Assembly: GCF_027587205.1 (NCBI RefSeq)
Contig: NZ_JAPDOD010000004.1
Location: forward strand, 305,834 to 369,833
Source: Solirubrobacter ginsenosidimutans
Lineage (GTDB): Bacteria > Actinomycetota > Thermoleophilia > Solirubrobacterales > Solirubrobacteraceae
DNA length: 64,000 bases
Direction of reading: 5' to 3'
Below, piece by piece: positions 52,722 to 60,942 of the stretch. The notes beneath the pieces were generated by a model. That model saw nothing but the letters and a program-made list of their open reading frames with translations, was not told the origin of the DNA and did not search any database. The position numbers and the translations under genes were made by a program. How positions within the stretch are numbered: position 1 is the stretch's first letter; each line of letters begins with the position of its first letter.

Positions 52722-54226
52722 TCGCCGCGCTCGAGCTCGACGACCGCTTCACCCGCGCGGGCCACGCGATCGCCTACCTCGCGGTCACGCTGCCGGTGAC
52801 GCTCCTGGCCTTGCCCGCGGTCGCCTTCCTGGTGCTCGGCGCCGCGCTCAGCGTCGCCGGAATCGGGCTCCCGGTGCTGCTCGCCGCGGCGGCGTTCTGC
52901 CGCGCGCTGGAGCGGCTCGACCGGCGCGCCGCGAACCGCTGGCTCGGCGCCCAGGTTCCACCGATCCCGCAACCCGTGCTCGGCACCGGCGGGGCGTTCC
53001 GGCGCTCGCTGTACCTGCTCTCGGACCGTTCGCTGTGGCGCACCGTCACCCACCTCACGCTGCGCCCGCTGCTGGTGGTCGCGATGCTGGTCGTCGCGCT
53101 CGCACCGGTCTTCGTGTTCGCCCTGCTCCTGCAGCTCGGTGTGGGAGGACTGGCGGGCGCGGCCGACGTCGACTACGTCGGGCCGTGGCCGCTGAACGCC
53201 TGGGTCGGGCTCGTCCTCCTGGCGTTCGCGGTCCCCGCCGCGGCGCTCTCCATCGCGGCGCTGGAGGCGCTCTACCGCGTGCTCGCCGTCAGCTCCCACG
53301 CGCTGCTGGTCCCGCGGATGGCGCCGGGCGGGCCGGTCCGGGAGATGCTCGCCGAGAGCCTCGGCGACCGCACCGTCTCGGTCGCCTACTGGTTGCCGGA
53401 CCGCGAGCGCTTCGTCGATGAGCTGGGCCGCCAGGTCGAGCTGCCGCCACCCGGCTCGGGCCGCGCGTGGACGGCGGTCGACCGCGACGGCCGGCGGCTC
53501 GCCGCGATCATCCACGACGCCGCGCTGGACACCAGCCCGGAGCTCGTCATGGCCGCCGCCGCGGCCTCCTCGCTGGCGATCGACAACGAGCGCCTGAAGG
53601 CGGATCTGCAGGCGCGGGTGGAGGAGCTGCGGCTCTCGCGGCTGCGGATCATCGAGGCGGGTGACGCCGCGCGGCGGCGGATCGAGCGCGACCTGCACGA
53701 CGGCGCGCAGCAGCAGCTCGTCTCGCTCGCGCTGGACCTGCGGATGCTCAAGGCGCGCCTGAAGGACCCGCAGATCGACGAGCTCACGGCGCGGCTCGCG
53801 GCGGCGCTGGCGGAGCTGCGCGAGCTGGCGCGCGGCATCCATCCCGCGATCCTCACCGACCGCGGCCTCGCGCCGGCGATCCAGTCGCTCGCGGACCGCG
53901 GGGCGGTGGCGATCGACACCGACGTCGAGGTCGAGGAGCGGCTGCCGGCGCCGATCGAGGCCGCCGCCTACTTCCTCGTCGCCGAGGCGCTGACCAATGT
54001 CGCCCGCTACGCCGAGGCGACGAGCGCGCGGGTCGAGGTGCGGCGCTCCGGCGAAGCGCTCGTCGTCGAGGTCTCCGACGACGGCGTCGGCGGCGTCGAC
54101 CCGTCCGCGGGAAGCGGCATCCGCGGCCTCCAGGACCGCGTGGCGGCGGTCGGCGGGACGCTCGAGATCGACTCCCCGGTCGGCCACGGCACGCGACTGC
54201 GGGCGACGCTCCCGGTGCCGGAATGA
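52718..54226 (+). CDS. Histidine kinase with 'putative sensor' membrane domain (NarL-type)
   Basis: 502 residues. Residues 15-205 are a four-segment membrane sensor domain of the PF13796 type, followed by a GAF-like stretch. The HisKA_3 phospho-acceptor is about His326 in RIERDLHDGAQQQLVSLAL. A HATPase follows (EALTNVARYAEAT, VSDDGVGGVDPSAGSGIRGLQDR, GHGTRLRATLP). It would phosphorylate a NarL/LuxR-type response regulator, but none is encoded in the window. It is coupled to the DUF4097 protein and to a sugar-binding lipoprotein by GTGA and ATGA overlaps. Confidence 0.92.
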   Translation: MIAALELDDRFTRAGHAIAYLAVTLPVTLLALPAVAFLVLGAALSVAGIGLPVLLAAAAFCRALERLDRRAANRWLGAQVPPIPQPVLGTGGAFRRSLYLLSDRSLWRTVTHLTLRPLLVVAMLVVALAPVFVFALLLQLGVGGLAGAADVDYVGPWPLNAWVGLVLLAFAVPAAALSIAALEALYRVLAVSSHALLVPRMAPGGPVREMLAESLGDRTVSVAYWLPDRERFVDELGRQVELPPPGSGRAWTAVDRDGRRLAAIIHDAALDTSPELVMAAAAASSLAIDNERLKADLQARVEELRLSRLRIIEAGDAARRRIERDLHDGAQQQLVSLALDLRMLKARLKDPQIDELTARLAAALAELRELARGIHPAILTDRGLAPAIQSLADRGAVAIDTDVEVEERLPAPIEAAAYFLVAEALTNVARYAEATSARVEVRRSGEALVVEVSDDGVGGVDPSAGSGIRGLQDRVAAVGGTLEIDSPVGHGTRLRATLPVPE

Positions 54227-55215
54227 AGCGCTTCCTGCTGATCGCGCTGCTCCTCGTGGCCGGGTGCGGCGGGACCGAGATCGTGCGCGAGCCGGGCGTC
54301 GAGGTCTCCGGCGCGCCGACCGCCGCCCCGCTCCAGGGCGCCCCGGTTCCCGACGGCGCGGTGCGGATCGCGGTCGTCACCCACGGCCCCGCGTCGAGCA
54401 AGTTCTGGGCGATCATCCGCAACGGCGTCGACTCCGCCGCGCGCCGGCTGGACGTCCTCGTGGACTACAAGTCGCCCGACGTCTTCAGCGTCGAGCGCAT
54501 GAGCGAGCTGATCGACCAGGCCGTCGCGACCAAGCCCGACGGCCTCGTGGTCTCGATCCCCGCGCCAGGCCTCGCCCCCGCGATCCGGCGGGCCGTCGAC
54601 GCCGGCATCCCGGTGATCTCGATCAACTCGGGCAGCGACGTGTTCCGGTCGCTGGGGGTGCTCGTCCACGTCGGGCAGGTCGAGGACCGTGCGGGGCTGG
54701 AGGCGGGGCGCCGGCTCGCCGACGCGGGCGTGCGGCAGGCGCTGTGCGTCAACCAGGAGCGCGACAACACCGGCACCGACGCCCGCTGCGCCGGACTCGC
54801 CAAGGCGATGCGCGAGGTGGGTGGGCGCTCGCGGGTGCTGCACATCGACGATGAGGACCCGCGCACGCCGAGCGAGATCGCGACGGCGGTGGCCGCCGAT
54901 GGCGTCGACGGCGTGCTCGCGACCAACTCGATCGGCGGCCTGGCCGCCGCCCAGGGCGTTGCGGGGCAGCCGGTCAAGGTCGGCACGTTCGACCTCGGGC
55001 CGGACGTCCTGAAGGCCGTCGAGGCCGGCAAGCTCCTCTTCGCCGTCGACCAGCAGCCGTACCTCCAGGGCTACCTGCCGATCGAGATGCTCGCGCTGCG
55101 GGCGCGCTACGGCATCCTCCCCGCCCAGCACGACGTCGTCGCGACGGGACCGAACTTCGTCACGCGCGACAACGCCGCGCAGGCGCTGGAACTGAGCGAG
55201 CGGTCGATCCGCTAG
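54223..55215 (+). CDS. Periplasmic-binding-protein-like lipoprotein
   Basis: 330 residues. The lipobox is LLVAGCGG (Cys17). The body is a type 1 sugar-binding fold (Peripla_BP_4): VRIAVVTHGPASSKFWAIIRNGVDSAA, DGLVVSIPAPGLAPAIRRAVDAGIPVISINSG, VDGVLATNSIGGLAAAQGV. No ABC permease or ATPase is adjacent. Its gene overlaps the kinase gene (ATGA), so it probably serves as the ligand sensor for the kinase rather than for uptake. The ligand is likely a sugar or autoinducer-2-like molecule. Confidence 0.87.
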   Translation: MKRFLLIALLLVAGCGGTEIVREPGVEVSGAPTAAPLQGAPVPDGAVRIAVVTHGPASSKFWAIIRNGVDSAARRLDVLVDYKSPDVFSVERMSELIDQAVATKPDGLVVSIPAPGLAPAIRRAVDAGIPVISINSGSDVFRSLGVLVHVGQVEDRAGLEAGRRLADAGVRQALCVNQERDNTGTDARCAGLAKAMREVGGRSRVLHIDDEDPRTPSEIATAVAADGVDGVLATNSIGGLAAAQGVAGQPVKVGTFDLGPDVLKAVEAGKLLFAVDQQPYLQGYLPIEMLALRARYGILPAQHDVVATGPNFVTRDNAAQALELSERSIR

Positions 55216-55754
55216 ACGTCCGCGGTCTCGGGCGTGGCCGTCGGCTGCGTGAAGCGACCGGTGGACGTCTCAGGCTCCTCCGCCGTCATGCGCTCGGAGA
55301 GCTTGACCATCGCGAGCGCCCCGCCGGCACCCGCGGCGAGCTGCGCGATCGCCCACCCGGTGCCCCAGCGGCGCCTGTCGAGCGCGAACGAGCCGGGCCC
55401 CGCGGCGGTGATGGCGAAGACGGACGCCATCAGCACGGCGTTGTACTCGTAACCGCCGTCGGACACCCACGGGCCCTTCTGCAGGTGGACCTTGTGGATG
55501 GCCGTGGTCATGGTGCCGGAGATGGCGGCGGCGGCGAGCGGCGTCGCAGCACCGGCGACGAGCAGCGCCCCGCCGCCCGTCTCGGCCAGCCCGGCCGCGG
55601 TCGCGTGGACCTTGCCCGGCTTCAAGCCGAGTTGTTCGAAGAACCCGGCGGTGCCCTCAAGGCCATGACCGCCGAACTTGCCCAGGAGCTTTTGTAGCCC
55701 ATGGCCGATGAAGAGGCCGCCGACGACGGCGCGAAGCAGCGCGATACCGAACAT
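55212..55754 (-). CDS. DoxX-family membrane protein
   Basis: 180 residues from ATG 55754 (GTG 55775 would add seven). It has four membrane segments: about 2-18, 50-75, 78-95 and 105-150 region. LLRAVVGGLFIGHGLQKLLGKFGGHG is the family's N-terminal signature. DoxX relatives act in redox or thiosulfate metabolism, and SodA-linked complexes are known in mycobacteria. It is divergent from the NDH-2 gene by 38 bp. The 3' end overlaps the lipoprotein gene by four bases. Confidence 0.87.
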   Translation of the reverse strand: MFGIALLRAVVGGLFIGHGLQKLLGKFGGHGLEGTAGFFEQLGLKPGKVHATAAGLAETGGGALLVAGAATPLAAAAISGTMTTAIHKVHLQKGPWVSDGGYEYNAVLMASVFAITAAGPGSFALDRRRWGTGWAIAQLAAGAGGALAMVKLSERMTAEEPETSTGRFTQPTATPETADV

Positions 55755-55792
55755 ACCTTCAAGCTTCCCCGTCACGCCAGCACTTACTCTCC

Positions 55793-57064
55793 ATGAGTAT
55801 GCACCGAGTCGTCATCGTGGGCGGGGGCTTCGGCGGCCTCCAGGCCGCTCTCCATCTCAAGGACGCCAAGGACGTCGAGATCACGCTCGTCGACCGGCGC
55901 AACTTCCACCTCTTCCAGCCGCTCGCCTACCAGGTGGCGACCGGCGCGCTCGCCGCCGGCGAGGTCTGTTACCCGCTGCGGGCGATCTTCCGCGGCGAGG
56001 AGCGGGTGAAGGTCATGCTCGCGGAGGCGACCGGGTTCGACCTCGGCGCGCGCACCGTGGCGCTGCGGACAGCGGCGGGCGAGGAGGCGCTGGAGTACGA
56101 CACGCTGCTGGTGGGCGGCGGCTCGAAGTACAACTACTTCGGCCACCCGGAGTGGCAGGAGCACGCCGCCGAGCTGAAGTCGCTGGAGGGCGCGCTGCAC
56201 ATCCGCGCACAGATCCTGCGGGCGTTCGAGACGGCGGAGCTCGCCGAGACCGAGGCCGAGCGCGACCGGCAGCTGACGTTCGTGATCGTGGGCGCGGGGC
56301 CTACCGGCGTCGAGATGGCGGGCCAGATCGCGGAGATCGCGCGCAACACGCGCCGCGACTTCCGCAACATCGACACGAGGAACACGAAGGTGCTCCTGGT
56401 CGAGGCCGGCGATCGCGTCCTCGCCTCCTTCCCGCCCAAGCTCTCGGGCAGGGCCATGCACTCGCTCGTGAACCTGGGCGTGACGCCGATGCTCAACGCG
56501 GCGGTCACCGGCATCGACCCCGACGGCGTGACGGTCGGCGACGATCACATCCGCTCGGCGACCGTCATCTGGGCCGCGGGCGTGCTCGCGGCGGGCGTGT
56601 CATCGATGCTCGCCGAGGCGGCGGGCGCTGAGACCGACAAGGTCGGGCGCCTGATCGTCGAACCGGATCTCTCGCTGCCCGGCCACCCCGAGGTGCTCGC
56701 GATCGGCGACATGGTGCAGGTGCGCGGCGCGCACGCGCTGCCCGGCGTCGCGCCCGTGGCGATGCAGATGGGGCGCTACGCGGCCAAGCTGGTCAAGGGT
56801 CGCCTGCGCGCGAAGGACGTCGGCCCGTTCAAGTACAAGGACAAGGGCAACCTGGCCACGATCGGGCGCGGTCGCGCCGTCGCCGAGCTCCCGCCCGGCA
56901 TCCGCGCCTGGGGCTTCCCCGCGTGGGCGCTGTGGCTCGGCATCCACCTCTTCTACCTCGTCGGCTTCCAGAACCGGCTGCTGGTGTTCATCCGCTGGGG
57001 CTTCAGCTTCGTCACCCACGGGCGCGGGACGCGGCTGATCACCGGCGAGCAGAATATGCCTTAG
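55793..57064 (+). CDS. ndh: Type II NADH:quinone oxidoreductase (NDH-2)
   Basis: 423 residues. The FAD-binding motif is VVIVGGGFGGLQAALHL and the NADH-binding motif is FVIVGAGPTGVEMAGQIAEIA; the quinone-site region has a characteristic AVAMQMGRYAAK-type block (PVAMQMGRYAAKLV). The C-terminal amphipathic part (WALWLGIHLFYLVGFQNRLLVFIRWGFSF) anchors it to the membrane. It transfers electrons from NADH to quinone without pumping protons. An ATG two codons later is an alternative start. Confidence 0.9.
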   Translation: MSMHRVVIVGGGFGGLQAALHLKDAKDVEITLVDRRNFHLFQPLAYQVATGALAAGEVCYPLRAIFRGEERVKVMLAEATGFDLGARTVALRTAAGEEALEYDTLLVGGGSKYNYFGHPEWQEHAAELKSLEGALHIRAQILRAFETAELAETEAERDRQLTFVIVGAGPTGVEMAGQIAEIARNTRRDFRNIDTRNTKVLLVEAGDRVLASFPPKLSGRAMHSLVNLGVTPMLNAAVTGIDPDGVTVGDDHIRSATVIWAAGVLAAGVSSMLAEAAGAETDKVGRLIVEPDLSLPGHPEVLAIGDMVQVRGAHALPGVAPVAMQMGRYAAKLVKGRLRAKDVGPFKYKDKGNLATIGRGRAVAELPPGIRAWGFPAWALWLGIHLFYLVGFQNRLLVFIRWGFSFVTHGRGTRLITGEQNMP

Positions 57065-57082
57065 CGGTCATACTTGGCCGTC

Positions 57083-57382
57083 ATGGCGGTCTATGACGTC
57101 CTGACGGATGCGAGCCGGCGGCGGATCCTCGACCTGCTGCGCGAGCGCGAGCGGTCGGTGAACGAGCTCGTCGCGGACCTGGGGCTGTCGCAGCCCGGCG
57201 TCTCCAAGCACCTGCGGGTGCTGCGCGAGGCGGGGCTGGTGCGGGTGCGGGTGGACGCGCAGCGGCGCTGGTACGGCCTCGATCCGGCGCCGCTGGCCGA
57301 GGTCGATCGCTGGCTGGCGCCCTACCGGCGCTATTGGGCGGACCGGCTCGACCTGCTCGAGCGTCACCTCGACGCCACGTAG
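57083..57382 (+). CDS. ArsR-family repressor
   Basis: 99 residues from ATG 57083 (a TTG nine bases upstream is possible). YDVLTDASRRRILDLLRERERSVNELVADLGLSQPGVSKHLRVLREAGLVRV is a complete ArsR winged helix; there is no metal-binding Cys pair. The C-terminal WLAPYRRYWADRLDLLERHL resembles ArsR proteins that control SRPBCC (AHSA1) genes, but none is adjacent. It follows the NDH-2 gene by 18 bp and may be cotranscribed. Its 3' end overlaps the Xre regulator gene by 19 bp. Confidence 0.9.
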   Translation: MAVYDVLTDASRRRILDLLRERERSVNELVADLGLSQPGVSKHLRVLREAGLVRVRVDAQRRWYGLDPAPLAEVDRWLAPYRRYWADRLDLLERHLDAT

Positions 57383-58119
57383 GCGGCGGTCTCCGCGTCG
57401 GCGGGGAAGAAGGACTCGATCGCCAGCTCGGAGACGGTGACGTCGACGGCGGTGGCGAACGTGGTGCGGGTGCTCAGGAAGCGCAGCTCGCCGCCGCCCG
57501 GGCTCGTGATCCGGAGCGGGACGAAGACCTCGTGCGGTGCCGGCTCGCCTTCGGGCCCGGGTAGCGCCTGGAGCTCTTCGAGGAGCTGGGTGAGCTCGTC
57601 GTCGTTGCTGGCCGCGACCTGCGCCTCGAGATCGCGCAGCAGGTGGGCGCGCCATTCGCCGAGGTTGACGATCCGCGGGGCCATGCCGTCCGGGTGCAGC
57701 GAGAGCCGCAGGGCGTTGATCGGCGGCTCGAGCAGGTGGGGTGCGGCGCCCGCGGTGAGCATCGGGATGGCGGCGTTGGCGGCGACGACGTTCCACGCGC
57801 GGTCGACGACGATCGCCGGGAACGGCTCGTGGCTCTTCAGGAGCTGATCGAGCGCGTCCTTGACCGGCCCGAGCTCGTTCAGCGGGCGCTGCGAGTAGAT
57901 CGGCGCGTAGCCCGCGGCGAGCAGCATCCGGTTGCGCTCGCGCAGCGGCACGTCGAGCTGCTCGGCGAGATGAACGACCATCTGCTCGCTCGGGCGCGAG
58001 CGCCCGGTCTCGACGAAGCTCAGATGGCGGGTCGAGACGCCCGCCTCGAGCGCGAGGTCGAGCTGGCTGAGGCGCCGCTTGGTCCGCCAGGTCTTGAGGA
58101 GGGGGCCGATTTGGGACAT
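57364..58119 (-). CDS. Xre-type regulator with MmyB-like ligand-binding domain
   Basis: 251 residues from ATG 58119. Residues 5-65 are an Xre helix-turn-helix (LLKTWRTKRRLSQLDLALEAGVSTRHLSFVETGRSRPSEQMVVHLA). About 90-250 are the MmyB-like ligand-binding domain (PAIVVDRAWNVVAANAAI, PPINALRLSLHPDGMAPRI), which has a PAS-like fold and often binds fatty-acid-like ligands. Such regulators usually control a divergent oxidoreductase or SnoaL-type gene, and here a SnoaL-like gene is divergent. A 17-bp inverted repeat covers its start codon, suggesting autorepression. Confidence 0.92.
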   Translation of the reverse strand: MSQIGPLLKTWRTKRRLSQLDLALEAGVSTRHLSFVETGRSRPSEQMVVHLAEQLDVPLRERNRMLLAAGYAPIYSQRPLNELGPVKDALDQLLKSHEPFPAIVVDRAWNVVAANAAIPMLTAGAAPHLLEPPINALRLSLHPDGMAPRIVNLGEWRAHLLRDLEAQVAASNDDELTQLLEELQALPGPEGEPAPHEVFVPLRITSPGGGELRFLSTRTTFATAVDVTVSELAIESFFPADAETAAYVASR

Positions 58120-58148
58120 TACCTCAGAGGTAATTGATGCCATTACCT
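58118..58148. promoter_or_regulatory. Operator: perfect 17-bp inverted repeat plus extra half-site
   Basis: ATTACCTC-A-GAGGTAAT (58118-58134) is a perfect 8-1-8 palindrome overlapping the regulator's start codon. A third half-site, ATTACCT, lies at 58142-58148, 24 bases from the first and in the same orientation. It is AT-rich against the background and placed between the Xre/MmyB regulator and the divergent SnoaL-like gene, so it is the likely operator for both. Confidence 0.8.
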
Positions 58149-58169
58149 ATGGCTGACACCTTACTGCCC

Positions 58170-58532
58170 ATGACCAACACCATCAACGCCGTCGTCGAGA
58201 GCTACATCGCCTCCTGGAACGAGGGGGATGCGGCCCGCCGCCGCGAGCTCGTCGCCGCCGCCTTCACGCACGACGCCCGCTACGTGGACCCGCTGATGTC
58301 CGGCGAGGGCACCGACGAGATCACGGCGATGATCGGCGCCGCCCAGGCCCAGTTTCCCGGCCACCGCTTCGAGCTCTCCTTCGGGCCGGACGCCCACAAC
58401 GACGTCGTGCGCTTCGCCTGGCAGCTCGTGGGTGCGGACGGGCCGGTCGCGGGCGGCACCGACTTCGCGACCGTCGCCGATGACGGCCGCTTGCGTAACG
58501 TCACGGGCTTCCTCGAGACTGCGGGGGCATGA
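58170..58532 (+). CDS. SnoaL-like (NTF2-fold) protein
   Basis: 120 residues from ATG 58170 (ATG 58149 also possible, but it overlaps the extra operator half-site). INAVVESYIASWNEGDAARRRELVAAAFTHDARYVDPL and the end FATVADDGRLRNVTGFL give the NTF2 fold of SnoaL-like proteins, which are small cytoplasmic enzymes or binding proteins, often isomerases. It is coupled to the ICMT-like gene by ATGA and probably controlled by the divergent Xre/MmyB regulator. Confidence 0.87.
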   Translation: MTNTINAVVESYIASWNEGDAARRRELVAAAFTHDARYVDPLMSGEGTDEITAMIGAAQAQFPGHRFELSFGPDAHNDVVRFAWQLVGADGPVAGGTDFATVADDGRLRNVTGFLETAGA

Positions 58533-59035
58533 ACCGCACCACCGCCGCCGCAGGCAGCTCCGTGTTCTTCGCCCTCGCGCCGGGCGTCGTGGCCGGCGTG
58601 GTGCCGTACTGGCTGACCGGGTGGGACGCCGAGCCGGCGCGGGCGCCGCTACAGGCGCTCGGCGTCATCCTCGTCGCGGCCGGCGCGGTCGTCCTGCTGC
58701 ACGCCTTCGCGCGCTTCGTGCGCGAGGGCGTCGGGACGCCCGCGCCCGTCGCGCCGACCGAGCACCTGGTCGTGGGCGGCCTGTACCGCTGGATCCGCAA
58801 CCCGATGTACGTCGCGGTCGTGACCTGCGTCATCGGCCAGGCGCTGATCCTGAGCCGTGAGGTCCTGTGGGTCTACGCCGCGGGCCTGATGGTGCTCTTC
58901 TACTCGTTCGTCCGCGGTTATGAGGAACCGACGCTCAGGCGCCAGTTCGGCTCGGAGTACGAGGCGTACCGGCGCGCCGTTCCCGGCTGGCATCCGCGAG
59001 CACGGCCGGCACGACTCCCGCCAGGGACGAGCTGA
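58529..59035 (+). CDS. ICMT/PEMT-like membrane methyltransferase
   Basis: 168 residues with four to five membrane segments. The C-terminal block LYRWIRNPMYVAVVTCVIGQ and EYEAYRRAVPGWHPR is the SAM-binding signature of isoprenylcysteine carboxyl methyltransferase and phospholipid N-methyltransferase relatives. Bacterial members methylate unknown lipids or proteins. It is in an operon with the SnoaL-like gene. The 3' end overlaps the convergent pabB-pabC gene by about 100 bp, which is unusually long, so the true C-terminus may be shorter in one of them. Confidence 0.82.
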   Translation: MNRTTAAAGSSVFFALAPGVVAGVVPYWLTGWDAEPARAPLQALGVILVAAGAVVLLHAFARFVREGVGTPAPVAPTEHLVVGGLYRWIRNPMYVAVVTCVIGQALILSREVLWVYAAGLMVLFYSFVRGYEEPTLRRQFGSEYEAYRRAVPGWHPRARPARLPPGTS

Positions 59036-60782
59036 GCAGCAGTTCGTCTCCCGGCTCGAGGGTGAGATCGGCGGGCTCGGCGTCCGGGCGCGAGGTGCTC
59101 GGCAGGATCCGCCCGTCCTCGCGTGGCGTGTAGAGCGTGCCGTCGCGGCGGATCAGCACCGTCGCCCACCCCGCCTCCAGCACGGTGCCGTCGGCGTCGA
59201 GCAGGAGCGGGGTCGTGCCGTCCTTCGAGAGCGCCTCGACGAGCCGCCGGTCGCTGAACTTGTGCTCGCCGAGGCCGCCGGGCACGACATGCGGCGTCAG
59301 CACGATCGGCAGCGCACGGGGCTTGGCCGGGCGCCATTTGACCGTCGGCGCGGCACCCGGGACGTACGTGATCCGCACGGCGCCGTCGCGGTCGGTCGGG
59401 ACGTCGATCTCCGGCAGCGTCTCGCCGTAGAGGGTCGCCACGCTGCGCGCGAGCCGGGCCAGGTGGGCTTGAAGGTTGACCGCGACGCCGTCATGGACGA
59501 GCAGCGTGTCGAAGACACCCAGCGACGGGTCGGGCTTGATCGTGCCGTTGATCGCCGCGATCAACGGACGGGCCTTCACCAGGCACTCCTCAAGCTCAGC
59601 TTCAGGGTCAGAGTCGGCGACGATTCCGCCCCCGGCGCCAAGCCAGAGGTGGCCGGAGTGGGCTTCGAAGGTGCGGATCGCGACGTTGAGCTCGAGGCCC
59701 GCGTGGGGGCTCGCGAAGCCGATGGCGCCGGTGTAGACCTCGCGTCCGGTGGCTTCGAGGGCGGCGATGACCTTCATCGCCTGGACCTTGGGCGCGCCGG
59801 TGACCGAGCCGGGCGGGAAGGTCGCGCGCAGCAGGGCGGCGTCGCCGTGATCGGGCGCGAGGCGGGCGCGGACCTCCGACACGAGGTGCCAGACGCCCGA
59901 ATGCGGCTGCGCGTCGGGCCGCTCGGGCGCCTCGACGCTCCCGTACTCGGCCACCCGCCCGAGATCGTTGCGCATCAGGTCGACGATCATCACGTGCTCG
60001 GCGCGGTCCTTCTCCGAGCGCTCCAGCGCCGCGGGATCCTGGTCGCGCGGCGCCGTGCCCTTGATCGGGCCGGTCGTCACGACGCGCCCTTCCCGGCGCA
60101 GGAACAACTCCGGCGACAGGCTGGCGATCCCGCCCCAGGGCGTCAGGAAGCAGGCGCCGTAGGCGGGCTTCAGCTGCGGCATCGCGTGCGCGAAGAGGGC
60201 GGCGACGTCGCCGTCGAAGGTCGCGTCGAGGCGCAGGCAGAGGTTGGCCTGGAAGATCTCGCCGGCGGCGATCCGCTCCACGCAGTCCTGGACCGCGGCG
60301 ACATGGCCGGCCCCGCCGGGTGGGTGGAAGGAGAATGCGGTCGGGGCGGGCGGGACCGCTTCGGGCGCCGCGGCGAGCAGCGCCCGCAGGTGCTCGAGGC
60401 GGGCGCCCACTTCCCCCAAGGACTCGAACCACCACTTCCCGTCCGGGTCCATGCGCAGGACGTGGTCGTAGAAGGCGAGGTGCGCCGCTGGGAGCGGGTT
60501 CGGGCGCGGCGGGGACGGCGGGAGGTCTTCGACGAGCGAGCCGAGGCCGTAGCCGAGCCAGCCGAACCAGCCGCCGCCGACGACCGCGTCGCCGCGGGGC
60601 GATGGCAGGTCCTCCAGGCGCGCGAACGGGTCATCGCCCGGCGCCAGCAGCGTGCGCGGGGAGGCGCCGACGATCGCGCCCCCACCCGCCCACCGGCCGG
60701 TCAGGGCGAATGCGTAGGGCTCGTCGCGCAGCGCGAGCAGAACCCGCTCGGGCGGGAGGGTGCAGTCCAGTTCGACGATCAG
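58935..60782 (-). CDS. pabB: PabB-PabC fusion: aminodeoxychorismate synthase I / aminodeoxychorismate lyase
   Basis: About 615 residues. The N-terminal two thirds are the chorismate-binding domain (HPPGGAGHVAAVQ, ANLCLRLDATFDG, GPIKGTAPR, HVMIVDLMRNDLGR, PGSVTGAPKVQAMKVI, AGGGIVADSDPEAELEE). The last third is a class IV PLP lyase (GVFDTLLVHDG, PLP Lys in GEHKFSDRRL, VLEAGWATVLI). Together they make p-aminobenzoate for folate from chorismate, with a PabA glutaminase encoded elsewhere. There is no ATG, GTG or TTG between the in-frame stop at 60843-60845 and Met at 60452; homology runs well upstream of 60452, so the start is uncertain. CTG at 60782 is a guess. Confidence 0.85.
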   Translation of the reverse strand: MIVELDCTLPPERVLLALRDEPYAFALTGRWAGGGAIVGASPRTLLAPGDDPFARLEDLPSPRGDAVVGGGWFGWLGYGLGSLVEDLPPSPPRPNPLPAAHLAFYDHVLRMDPDGKWWFESLGEVGARLEHLRALLAAAPEAVPPAPTAFSFHPPGGAGHVAAVQDCVERIAAGEIFQANLCLRLDATFDGDVAALFAHAMPQLKPAYGACFLTPWGGIASLSPELFLRREGRVVTTGPIKGTAPRDQDPAALERSEKDRAEHVMIVDLMRNDLGRVAEYGSVEAPERPDAQPHSGVWHLVSEVRARLAPDHGDAALLRATFPPGSVTGAPKVQAMKVIAALEATGREVYTGAIGFASPHAGLELNVAIRTFEAHSGHLWLGAGGGIVADSDPEAELEECLVKARPLIAAINGTIKPDPSLGVFDTLLVHDGVAVNLQAHLARLARSVATLYGETLPEIDVPTDRDGAVRITYVPGAAPTVKWRPAKPRALPIVLTPHVVPGGLGEHKFSDRRLVEALSKDGTTPLLLDADGTVLEAGWATVLIRRDGTLYTPREDGRILPSTSRPDAEPADLTLEPGDELLLSSSLAGVVPAVLADASRERRAGTPRTPSRTGA

Positions 60783-60942
60783 ACGATCGTCAGCGTGGCA
60801 GACGCGGAAGGACTCCGCCGACGACCCGATGTTCGAGGGTTGTCATCTTTGAGCCGCCGGCGGGTGCGCAGTCCGACGCCGCCCGTATGCGCACGACCGG
60901 GGACAGCCGGCGCCAAAAGCGACACCCTGGAGAATTGCGCAT

